A DNA stretch of 64,000 nt from Entomortierella parvispora (lineage: Eukaryota > Mortierellomycota > Mortierellomycetes > Mortierellales > Mortierellaceae): contig OY752147.1 in NCBI GenBank assembly GCA_963573315.1, forward strand, positions 1,674,001-1,738,000, read 5' to 3'. The notes under the pieces are model-generated. The model ran no database searches. It saw only the letters and a list, made by a program, of their open reading frames with translations, and was not told the origin of the DNA. Made by a program: the position numbers and the translations under genes. The first letter of the stretch is position 1. Every line of letters starts with the position of its first letter. Shown here piece after piece: positions 21,614 through 32,187 of the stretch.

Positions 21614-24600
21614 TTACATGATCGCACAGAGACATCCAGCTTCGCTCTCAGCCCTAACTCGTGCCTCTCGACCACCGTACACCTCCTCAATCTTCAGCTT
21701 GGAAGGCTCCAGAGGTTCGTGTCCTATCCTGCCAGGCACTCGACCATTGACTGACTTTATCGACTCGGAACTCTGTATTCTTTGCAGCGACAACGATGAA
21801 GAATTGCCAAGGCCAGTTAGGCTGCTGTCGTTATTGTTGCTGGTATTGCCTTGCCCTGGCGACAGTCCTGCTGCCGCCGCAAAAGGCCCCTTCATGGGCT
21901 TGATTTGAACAGAATGAACCGCCCCAGGACGCGTGTTCGAATGCCTATAGTACAATGTCTGACGCTCTTTCACGTATCGCCAATCTCCATCGCTGACCAA
22001 GATCTCTATTTCAGTCTCGTCATAATGGTACGACGGCACGAAAATCTCTGTCTCAAATGCCATCACTGCATCCTCTGGTGGATGCCCCACCCAGGAACCA
22101 TTCATTTCTGGCTTTGAGTAAGGTCCTACCCTTAACGAATGAACTGTCGAGTCGGACGAGGTCGACCCCGACCGCTCGGCATCTGGTTCCGAGATCTGAA
22201 AGGTCGGCACCATTGTTTGGACATAGTTGCAGAATCGGAACGTAAACTGAAGCGTCGAGAGATCAAACTCGGTGAGAATAGGTTCTCCTGCGACTTTGGC
22301 GGCGTATGGGCGCTAAATTGAAATGGAAATAGAAAAATGCTTTGAGCACGATGCAATTACGGCCGCCACCAGAACACTTTAACCCAGCTGGTCTAGGGAA
22401 ACAAAAATCCAGGCAGACATACCACAACAGCATCCAGGGCTCGTCCTCCAATGTGTGCAGGGCTGTTTCGGCCGTCATCGGAGTCCTCGTTCTCAAATCG
22501 AAAGTAGGACCGGTCAAATGGCGAATCATTCATAACTGTCTCGTCTTCCCGATCTTGCTCATTCGAAGATAGATAACCATCATCGTTTTCGTCCTTAATA
22601 TCTCCAACATGCTGCTCGTCATTGACTTCAATTAGGATTTCACTCATCCCAACTGTGCTGATTTGCCCTGGTCGTTGAATGTAAAGCTTTTCCGAGATAT
22701 CGCCGCTGGCTGTGGCGGCCCGTTTCATCACTTCGCGAGCGAAGCTTGGCGACTGTTGTCGTAGAGTCATTCGCGCTTCGGATGAAGGTGAGCCAGAAGG
22801 TGATCCAGAACGATGGGGCTCAGGTGTGCCCCGAGGAGAGTCCAGTGAAAAGATTGAAAAGTCCTCCCCGTTCCAGTGGTCTCCGTGGGTATTATCGTTC
22901 GTTGCGTTATAATTCCACAGTCTAGTTGCCGGCAGTGGTTCAATAAATCATTAGTACAACGGGCGGTTCTGGCAACTGTCAAATACTCGATTGATCACAA
23001 AGAAAGAGGTATACTCACGTAAAACTCAGCAAATTAGCCTCAAGTGATGACAGTACCGCATCCAGGAATTTGGAATGATGGGCATAGTCGCCACTCATGA
23101 ATGCCTGGCGCTGATTGATATCCATGGGAATACCGCATTCACCAATCAAACAGGGCTTATTGCCTACATTTTGTAATCCTGTGTTCAAAATGTTGGAGAG
23201 CTGTCCTTTGTAATTTTTCCTTGCACCTTTGATTCCGAAGTACGTGGCCGAGAACACGTTCTTGCCCTAAACTCAGATGATTGGAGTTTAGTGTTATGGC
23301 TGCGTGCTCGATTACAAAGGAAATATAATGATCCAACTATACCTTGCTTAATCCCTGGACATCATGAGTAATACGTCCATCGAATGCCTTGTTGAACAAG
23401 GAGTGTAGATCGTACCAGTGGGGAGCATAGACAATGTTTTCTTGATGATCCTCTGTTTGCCACATTGGCGCCGGCTCATTGGGTACAGGCTCCACAAAGA
23501 CAAAAGCGGACGGGACGACACTTTGGACTGCCCTGGAATACTTGCCGACGAAATCCAAATAGAATCTCTCAAAGTCAATTTTTTCTCCTGTAAGGGGATG
23601 CTTGGTAAAGTAATCGGGCTTATCCACTTGGGGCTTCCCCGTTTTTGCGTTCACACTCCAAACACCATGCTGCCTCCACAGGCACTCTCCGTCGATCCAC
23701 GCAGAGTCCCGCTCTGTATTGATCATCCTTGTTCTTTGTTTCTTTGTAGGAAAGGGCCATGATTTGACCCAAACATCGATCGGCAGGGTCATACCATCGC
23801 CAAGACCAAAGCTTTCGAGTGCAGATGGAAAATCGCCAAAGACCAGGTTCGAGTTGAAATCATACTTTTTGAGGTTTTCGAGTCCGATATATCCGGGGCT
23901 ATAAAAAAAGTTGCATTAATGGTCACGGTGAGTTTCAAGGATATTTTTACACCGCTCTCACTCGCAATTAACAGCATAACTTACTGAGGCTCGTTCATGA
24001 CTTCAAATCCAATGACCGCGTCCAAGTGGCTCAGTCGCCTATGGGGCATGAAAGAATCGAACAAGGTGTTAAGTCGAAGAATGCAACGTGGCGGTTGGAA
24101 ACCTATTCAGCGACTGTAAATACCTTGCTAGGTGTTGATAGCAGTCGAGGTATCGGTTCTGCAGAAATTGTTGTATAGGCTCGCCTTGGTACATCTTATT
24201 TGGTGCAAATGTATCTCCGGCCCAGAACAGTGTGAACATGGTACTCGCAGCGAGCTTGGTATAATTGGTGGGCCAAACCATGGGCGGTGAATCGCCTGGG
24301 AACTGGTTTGTGTTGTGCACATAGGCAGCGCCAGTAGTCTTAAACTTCGTCAAATCCAGTCCTGCTGCCTCAAAGGTCCAGCCTGGAGCTCCTGATCCTC
24401 CCGAGAATCTGGACCAGCAGTCTTGATGAGGGTCGATAAAGCACTTGATCCCGTATGTTGGCATGAGTTCAATCAGCTCGATTAGAGAATCGATGAACTT
24501 CTCGTCATATATCCCACTATAGCACCAGGCAAGGAACAGGTCAGGCCATCTAGATTTTTCTAATGCTTGCTGTGTCCCCCTTATCTCCTCCTTGTTTTAA

Positions 24601-25628
24601 GATTGCCCTGCCCTGCCCTGTCAGCCAGTCGCCTCGCCTCGCCAATGGTGCACCGCTGATAATCCGCCCATCCTTCAGAGCAGGAACGTATAAAAAAAAC
24701 AAATGCTCTCGAAAAATTAAACACGATCTCAACTGATTGTCTTTGTCGTTGCCAAATAAACAAACCCGTTCCTTGTCAATCCCACAAACGTGGGAGATCA
24801 CAAAAACTTCCGACAGTGCAACCCCTCCCACTTCGTACACCATGAAAAGAAGGACATGCTGATTAAATTAACGCACAGCAGGAAGAGGTAGGAGGGCAGT
24901 CGGTAGGGTTGAGAAGGGGTCAAGTCAAAATTCGAAGCCACTGGTCTTGGTGAGGAATTGAAAACGAGGAGCGAAGGTTTTCCCAGAAGTGACGACACGT
25001 CCGCAAGAATCCCCCGTTCACCAGACGAAAACAACAGTGTGGCAGCTTCAACTTACGGTCCACTATGCTCCAAAGCCTCCCATGGAACCAAGAGTCGTAC
25101 GAATGTTAGCCCCCAGCGCTTCAGACGAGAAAAGTGCTCGTCAGCCTGATCTCGAGGGAAGGGTCTACCAAGGAAACAAACGTCGCGATGGTTGAAGAAG
25201 CCATCACTGAGATGTGAGCTGCCGTTGGGAGTTGTAGGCAGCTTGGAATTACCGCAGAGATTCACTCCACGGAGCATCAACGTCCTGTTTTGAGCGTCTC
25301 GAAACCAGCGACCATTCGAAGTGATCTTCCCTCCAGAGTACCAATCATGAGCTTTTCCTGCCGGTCGCAGAGTGGTTCCAGCTCCTGGTCGACGCTTCTC
25401 CTTGCGCTGTTTCGAGGCACCGCCAGTCTTTGAGGGCGACTCAGAATCGCTCCCTACCGAAGACGCGTAGGAGGAAAGGGACGAATAAGACTGAGTATGC
25501 TTCAATTGGTGTGCTCTGGGGTGTGGAAGCTGTTGCTGCTCCTGGTTATGGTGGGGCCGGAAGGACATGGCAGGCACGGCCACGGGCTGCTGGTCCGTGA
25601 GGACGTTGGCGGCGAGACTGCTCGACAT
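21614..25628 (-). CDS. GH5 subfamily-12 glucocerebrosidase/steryl-beta-glucosidase with C-terminal CaaX box
   Basis: Seven exons: 25057-25628, 24124-24516, 23985-24038, 23343-23898, 23019-23266, 22423-22921, 21614-22312; 1006 aa, all junctions in phase. The family (fungal EGCrP1/EGCrP2, yeast Egh1) removes glucose from glucosylceramide or ergosteryl glucoside inside the cell. Diagnostic blocks: LMLRGVNLCGNSK, FVRLLVPWEALEHSGPGIYD, the acid/base in VMNEPHPGYIGLENL (Glu near 337), SWPFPTKK, VFVEPVPNEPAP, APHWYDLHSLFNKAFDG, and the nucleophile in CLIGECG (Glu near 568). The C-terminal beta domain is interrupted by an acidic, Ser-rich insert in exon 6. There is no signal peptide; the first ~100 residues are Gln/Ser-rich. 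The last residues are GCLCAIM, a farnesylation-type CaaX box with a nearby Cys, suggesting membrane tethering. The first intron is long (540 nt). Confidence 0.92.
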
Positions 25629-26270
25629 TCTCCTGTTGTCGGTCTCTGTGCTTGCACTTTCTGGTTTGGTGGCGAGGAATCAAAATTGAGAGACAACAAA
25701 AAACCACGACGAAAGGAGAAAAGGTGGCTGCCTGGGAGTGAGAAGGGGTTCAGAAAGAGAAAAGCAAAGAAAGGGTGAAGGAAGGATGGGAGGAGAGGAG
25801 GAGGAATGGGGGGACGGAATGGAAAAGAACCGGGGGGATGGGATGGGATGGGATTGCCAAAGCAGCTTAGAGTTTGGATGAAATAATGGTTCTTGTGAGG
25901 CGAATCTTTTTATACACCATGCACTGCAGCAGCACCAGTCGGCCACCGCCCATTATTGACAGAGCAAAGCCCACGGAGAAACTGGGTTCAACGAGCATTG
26001 GCTGTGGCAGGGTAGCACCGTCGGCTGTCTGCTGCCAAGCGTAAGAACATCCTACAGCAGCCTTAATGACCCTTGGCACCTGTTCTGCCCATGCTCCGTT
26101 TAAATGTTCCTTCATTCATGATGATAATGTGCAAAGTTTGGCTGTGTGTTCTGCCTGGGCCATTGGTGATGCTTGTGTTGTCTCTGCAAATGCAACTATC
26201 TGACCATCTATCCGCCTGTCATCTATCCCTGTCCCCCTTGTCCCCCGCGCTCCTTGGCTCTCCCCTCCCC
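25629..26270. other. Intergenic region upstream of GH5 gene
   Basis: 642 bp between the GH16 stop and the GH5 start. 25690-25860 is purine-rich on the plus strand (CT-rich leader on the coding strand). No gene seen. Confidence 0.6.
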
Positions 26271-27829
26271 TCACTCCCACCGGACTCGAGCTAGACGTCG
26301 TCGCCGAACTACCTCGACCGTTGCCACCACAGTCAACGCCAGGCCAACGAAACAGCCCGTTGGGATCATCAGCTTTACGTTCTTGTAAAAAGGAATGAAC
26401 GGGTGCACAGCCGATCCTTCTTCATCGTTGGCACCGTGACCGTTGTATCCTCCGCTCAGCCCAGGAGTACTATATGGTCCAGAATGGGTCTTGGTCGGTC
26501 CATGGCCTGCTGGCGGCCAACTACTTTGTGTTGAGTTGCCAGAGTAATCTGCAGATATTAAAAGAAAAGGTATCAATAACAATCCAAGCAACTCTTTGTA
26601 GTCTGGACGTGGCTGTTTTGACGTACAACACTGAATGTCCACATAGTCTACTTGAAGCTGGTAACTTTGATCATGTTTGGACCAGTCCGTCGGTGTCCCT
26701 GCCCAAGCTGCTGTGCCTTCCGACCCCTGGCCTCCATCCCAAATCCCAAACTGAATCCTAGCAGGCGACTGTGGGAACTGTTTCGCCCCTGGAACTCCCA
26801 CATCGTCCTTGGTCTCATTTTTTAACACACTGCGGATAACCCGTCCATCCACTTTCCACAGTATGTATTCGGGCATCCATTCAATCTCATAGTCGTGAAA
26901 GTCCTGGGACGTGTTCGCGCTCAAGGTAGATCTGCCCGTGTTGTTGTAATCGACCTGATCGGTGGGCAAAGAAGGGGGTGTCCGGAAGTAAAAATTTGTT
27001 TGTGCCTCGGACGGATTTCTACCCACAATCTCAAAATCGATCTCATCCCCTGGATCTTCGTTACGAATAATGAAGGCTGAAACGACACCGGGAGAACTTG
27101 ACCCCATTTTGATCCTGGCTTGGACTTTGCCGTACTGCATGAATCTCGTGGTCGATACTACAGAACCAAGTCCTTGAGGTCGGCCATATGAGTTTGGAAC
27201 AGAATCCAGCTTCATGTCAATCTTGAGAATCGAGTCCTGAACCTTTACGCTTTGTGGATTGTAATCAACCGCTATTTTTTTTATCGCACTGTGATGTCAA
27301 TCGACAGTACTACACAAGTGTCTCTTCCCACGTGTAGTGACTTACTGAAGTCGAATTCATAAGGATTGCCATTAAAAGCCTGACTGGTCGTGAGACGAGG
27401 CTGGTTAAAATCCTCGTGCAGGTTGGAGCAGAAGGCCTGTGGAAAACAGCTCCACTCTTTCCAGGAGTTCATGGGTTCGCAACCCGTGGAGCAATAACGA
27501 GGGTCATCTGTTTTCACATCCGGAAACAATAAGCTGCTGATAACTTGTGGACTTAATGAGTCCCATTCATCCGTCATGGGTCAGCAATCGTCTCGTCTTG
27601 GTTTACCTGAACAATACCCATTCAAACAGCAGGGGGTTTCTTCTGGACAGGTACCACCTCCTGGGTGGAATTTACAAGATTTTGTCACGTTCAGGTCTGC
27701 CACAGCTAGAGCAGCACCTACAGATCCCAGATTAACCGACGCTGTTAGGGACGAAGAGGAGGGCGGATTCTGGCCCTGTACAAGACATACAATCAGCAGT
27801 AGAGAAATAAAAGTTCGTAGGCGTTCCAT
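26271..27829 (-). CDS. CRH-like chitin-glucan transglycosylase: CBM18 + GH16 + transmembrane tail
   Basis: Exons 27607-27829, 27346-27507 and 26271-27271, the last probably split by a 78-nt intron at 26549-26626 (GTACGT...CTGCAG). That intron is a multiple of three, so the frame stays open either way; 435 aa if removed. Signal peptide residues 1-19 (ISLLLIVCLVQG). Residues 52-87 form a hevein-like chitin-binding module: C-x8-C-x5-CC-x3-YC-x6-YC-x3-C. The GH16 domain carries the catalytic signature GDEIDFEIVG near residues 203-211 (nucleophile and acid/base Glu). The order signal-CBM18-GH16 is that of Crh1/Crh2/Utr2, which crosslink chitin to beta-glucan outside the plasma membrane. The C-terminus is a single membrane span followed by RRRRLARVRWE, so it is anchored by a transmembrane helix, not the usual GPI anchor. 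Confidence 0.92.
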
Positions 27830-27900
27830 TTGATGAAGAGGTGCTGCAAGAATGAAGAAAAAATGACTGTGGCAACAAAGGTGTGAAAAGTGGATATCGA

Positions 27901-27908
27901 TTATATAA
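27901..27908 (-). promoter_or_regulatory. TATA box of GH16 gene
   Basis: TTATATAA lies 72-79 bp upstream of the ATG at 27829, a typical distance for a TATA box serving a short leader. Called from motif and position only. Confidence 0.5.
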
Positions 27909-28022
27909 GAGGGATACCGTCTCCGTATCGTGGACGCGACAATGTTGCTCGGTAGGAAAGGGCTTATTCTGTCCTGTCTGTTGTTTGTAGTTAGCTGGAG
28001 CTGGTTGTCTACGGGACACACG

Positions 28023-28058
28023 AAAGGGTCTAAAGGGTCTAAAGGGTCTAAAGGGTCT
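28023..28058 (+). repeat. Four perfect tandem copies of a 9-bp unit
   Basis: Unit AAAGGGTCT repeated four times without error, about 195 bp upstream of the GH16 start codon and in its probable promoter. It may be a simple slippage repeat or a clustered binding site. Confidence 0.9.
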
Positions 28059-28295
28059 TTCCCATACTGGAACACAATAAACGGGGGATTGGCATGAAAT
28101 CGAATGACAACCATCCTTTCGCAGACGTCGTTCTTGTTCAAGGGTTGCACTAGGGAATAGGATCCACTCAAATTGAGATGTCACTGAGCTCAAATGTCAA
28201 TAGAAGTGTATAACCATGATCAGCACCTGGGTTCTGAATGGCGGCAAATATACGCGGGTTATATCAAATCATTGTTTTCTAAGTATGATGGGGCT

Positions 28296-29678
28296 CTAAA
28301 TAAGGAGTTGTTGTGCGTAATCTGCTGCGATACCGCCAAAGATCAAGGCGCCGGTCCATTTGTTGCTCGCAAATTTGCTCCAACAGTCGGCGGGGTTTTC
28401 ATAGTTGACGGTCTTCAGCTGCCAAGCCAAGTGGGCTGCAGCCCCTCCGACGGAGAGAGCATAGAAAAGTGGACCTTGGTCGTTCATGTAACCAGCAAGC
28501 GCCAGCATGGAGATCATTCCAGTAGAAAAAGCTGCCAAGAACTCTGGCGTGCGCTCACCGAAACGCAGGGCTGTCGACTTGACGCCAATCTTCACGTCGT
28601 CCTTCTTGTCCTGGTGTGCGTAAATGGTATCGTAGACGAGGGTCCAGCACACGCCAGAGGCATACAGAGGCAGGGCCACAGGCCAGTTCGTGGCTCCGAG
28701 CATAGCCGATGACCCCAACAGGGCACCCCAGTTGAACGCCAAGCCGAGGACAACTTGGGGCCAGTATGTAACGCGCTTCATGGCCGGGTATGTGGCTACA
28801 AGCGAGAGCGACGAAGCTCCAAGAAGAATACTACCGGGAACATGGCGTTTGGATGATCTTGTTAGAGTTGATCCTAGGACGAAAGTAGAGCCCCTCACAA
28901 CAAAGACCTACCTATACATGTTCAGTTGCGTGAGGATTGCAAGACCGGCTCCTAGTTGGAGACCTAGGAAAGCAACTGCTTGCGCAGGTGTGATTGCCCC
29001 TGATGCCAAGGGCCGGACTTTGGTTCTTTCCACCATTTTGTCAATATTACGATCCCAAAGATCATTAATTGTGCAACCTGCGCCGCGCATGATGATAGCT
29101 CCTGTACCAAAGAGCCCTATGGTGTACAACGTGCTCGTCCACGAGAGATGTGCACTATATGAGGCCATGGTAATACTCCATGCTAATCGCGAAACAGTTC
29201 AAGAAAACAGTCAGATACATTCGCTTTGGTACAAGGAAAGTCAACCCTCCAAGTGCATACCACAGGGCCAAAACAGGAGCCAGGTCCCAATGGGTTTATC
29301 GATTCGAGTCAGATAGAGATATGGCTGAATCGACTTTGGCATGCGATCCAGCCAGGTTCCAGGGGCCACCAATTGGGTTGTCGAGGCATCATCTTCTTGA
29401 GGCGCGGCTTTGGATGTATACTGCTGAGCATGAGGTCTCAGGCTAGCCAAAACTGGTCTTGAGCTCGAGAGTATGCTCTTTGTCCTGAAGATTCTGGATA
29501 CTCGAAGGGTCAAAGGAGTAGAAAGTGAATGGGTTGGAAGATTGAATGCCGTTCCGAACCGGACCCGACTGGCGGTAATCATAGATCTATAGTGCATGGC
29601 CGGGTTAATCAGATGTCCGGTGCGTGCAGGGCTATTGGCGACATTGCGCCAGAGCATTGGACGTGTTCCTGCTAGCAT
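28296..29678 (-). CDS. COQ2: 4-hydroxybenzoate polyprenyltransferase (ubiquinone biosynthesis), mitochondrial
   Basis: Exons 29261-29678, 28912-29182, 28296-28830; 407 aa, introns of 78 and 81 nt. COQ2 attaches the polyprenyl tail to 4-hydroxybenzoate in the inner mitochondrial membrane, an early membrane step of coenzyme Q synthesis. The first polyprenyl-diphosphate/Mg2+ motif is in [20 protein letters not shown] (NDxxDxxxD), with the following RPL. The second is in [13 protein letters not shown] (DxxYAxxDxxxD). At least seven hydrophobic helices surround them. The N-terminus is rich in Arg, Ser and Thr with few acidic residues for ~100 residues, as expected of a mitochondrial presequence. 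The start at 29678 is the first in-frame ATG. Only 138 bp separate it from the helicase stop upstream on the same strand. Confidence 0.95.
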
Positions 29679-29816
29679 CTGTTGATCGAATGAACGGTGT
29701 GTAGAATGTTCAAAGAATGCCCGGAGACCGTGGATGAATATATTTCCAGTTTATTTTATTACAGGATCTTGCGGTGTCACGTGGAATCTCCTCAACTTTA
29801 CAATTTATTCTGGGTT

Positions 29817-31822
29817 TCAATTCTTCTGTCTCTTGCTTCCTCGACGGCCGTGACCTCCAACAGGAGCGAGAGAATCATGCTGCCTCTTTTGTTGCTTCCT
29901 ACCCACCTGTGTCGGCTTTGGCCGCTCATGGTTTTCTGGAGCCCCTGACCTTACTTCAACCTTTATCGTCTTTTGAACAATCAGCTGCTTCAGCTGCTGT
30001 GGAAGAGGTGTCACGCGCCGAGAGTCAAGACCACTCAACATATTAGCAAACTCGCTAAGGAGGCCTTTGCTGTCATTATTGATGAAGGTAATAGTCCAAG
30101 CCATCCCTCCAAGTCTGGGACCTTTCCGGATTTCTGAGGAAACCTTAGCTGCCACTTCTGGATTTGCTCGCCCGACACGATGTACATAATCCTGAATTGT
30201 TGGTGCCATATCAAAATTGATGACCATGGCTACATTGAGATTTAGACCTCGAGCCAAAAGTCCTGTGGCCACAATAACCTGAACGGATCCATCCATGATC
30301 GAATTTATGGTGCATGACCGCTCCTCCTGAGACTTTTCTCCGTGGATCGAAACTGCCGTGATTCCTGGACACTTCATGCCGATTGCGTTTGCTAGAAGAT
30401 CTGCCCCTACGCGAGATTCCACAAAAACCAATACCGGTGGCCGGAAATAACTCGGATCGTTCAACAGCGAGAAGAGTTGCTTCTTTTTGGCTCCGTTTTC
30501 TACCCAGAGCACCGTTTGTTTGATTTGAGACGAAGGTGAAAAGACGTCTGTGATCCTAATGGTCGGCCGTCCATCATCGCCTGGCTTTAAATTGGATACA
30601 CTGCTGAGATTTCCAATCCGAATTTTGAGCGGCTTTTGTAGATATTTCTCGATGAGCTGCTGGATCTGCTTTGATATCGTGGCGGAACACATTATCGTCT
30701 GACGTCCATTCGGCGGCTCTGGCAAAACCTCGAGAATCCTTTTGACTTGCTTTGAGAATCCAAGACTGAACATCATATCAACTTCGTCCAGGACTAGACA
30801 AAACACGTTCGAAAATTCGATCTCTGGATGCCTGGAAAAGATGTCCACCAATCGCCCTGGGGTGGCTACCACCACCTGGATATTTTGCTTTAGTCGATAG
30901 ATTTGACTCGACATGGCTTGACCTCCAGTCAACAGAGCCGTTCGCATGTTTGGCAATCCTGCGACGACAGCCTTGATAGTGTCTTCGATTTGGATGGCCA
31001 ACTCTCGAGTTGGAGTCAAAATGACGGCGAAAGGTCCTTGCATGGCTCCTGCGGGGGATTGAGATAAGCCGTAAACATGCATGAGGGTCGGTACCAAGAA
31101 ACCGGCTGTCTTTCCAGATCCAGTCTCTGCAGAAACTAACACGTCTGACCCCTGTAACGCAATGGGTATCATTTGCATCTGGACAGGTCGTGGTTGTTTG
31201 TAACCGCTTTTCGTGAGATTGAACAGCATTTGAGAAGGCAGTCTGCAATCCTCGAATGTTGAGACGGGTTTTGGAATATTCTTTCCTTTCACATCGATCT
31301 GGTGCGTCTTTCGAAACTCCTGAGCGCCTTGTGAACTCAATGCTGCCGTCCTTGGAGCCTCACGATATCCAGTAACTGTGCTTATTGTCCTACATCCGGT
31401 CAACGGGGGCATCATGGAGAGCTCTGGAGTGACTATTGCTCCAGCGACAGGTGCTTCGAGGTAAGCAGGCTCAGCAACTGGTTCCGTATCTTGTTCTGGG
31501 TCAGACGATTCATGATACATGTGCGATGAATCCAAACTACAAGAAAATAGAGTAAAAAACGGTTGGTAATTCAACAATAACACCCGGAAGGATCGTCTTT
31601 ATCTTACGTTGAAGCAGAAGTCCTGTCCATAGCAACCGATTCGATGCCAGAAACCCTGTTTGCTGGCACCTGTAATGCAATACATGAAGCTAGTAGCGTC
31701 CTTGATGTTGGTTGGGGAGGTGCGCGTGAGACTGAAGGCAGTGCCTGTGCTTCTGCAAGAGACGGTAAGGTGCGTGCGCGTACGCTAGAGGAGCGTGGGC
31801 TAATGGTCCTGGGGACAAACAT
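29817..31822 (-). CDS. DDX59-like DEAD-box RNA helicase with DEVD motif
   Basis: Exons 31608-31822 and 29817-31536, 644 aa, intron 71 nt. All helicase motifs are present: Q-motif region YKQPRPVQMQMIP, motif I AETGSGKT (~209-216), PTRELA, TGG, TPGR, motif II DEVD (~322-325), SAT (~356-358), VLVFVESRVGADLL, the motif IV-V region ending TGLLARGLNL, and HRVGR. The spacing and blocks such as IRITDVFSPSSQIKQTVLWVE...KKKQLF and GITAVSIHGEKSQEER match DDX59-type helicases. Two oddities: Ala of DEAD is Val (codon GTT), and the N-terminus lacks the HIT zinc finger expected for DDX59. A basic Gly/Lys/Arg tail may bind RNA or direct nuclear import. Divergent from the 32188 gene across 365 bp. Confidence 0.9.
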
Positions 31823-32187
31823 GGCTGTGGATGCTGATCATTGCGGCCGCGATCGCGAAGGTCAAACTGGTGGAGGGCAGAGGGAGAAAGAAAGACAAAG
31901 AGTCAGTAAGGCCTTGAAGCTGTTAAGAAGAATGTGCAAATGTGGCAAGTGGCTTACATGCAAGAGCATGTTGCAGAAGATGGGAGCAAGGGGGGAAGGG
32001 ACAAGGGCGTTTGACGAGGAAGAACGGAGGACAATGCCTCACATTGGCGGCGAATTCGCCTCTTCCCTTTTCCCCTTTCTTCGCTTTCGAGCATTCGCTT
32101 GCTCTTTGTCCCCCCACTCTCTCATTCTCAACTCTCAACCTCACAACATTGCTGTCATATCCTTCGCCTCTGCCTGGACAAAAACCA
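31823..32187. promoter_or_regulatory. Bidirectional promoter region
   Basis: 365 bp between two divergent start codons (helicase on minus, hypothetical gene on plus). The half next to the plus-strand gene is CT-rich. No clear TATA box is seen. Confidence 0.5.

Noticed and set aside
28023-28058. CRISPR-like or telomere-like array
   Set aside because: Units are contiguous with no spacers and the unit is not a telomere repeat; it is a simple tandem repeat.
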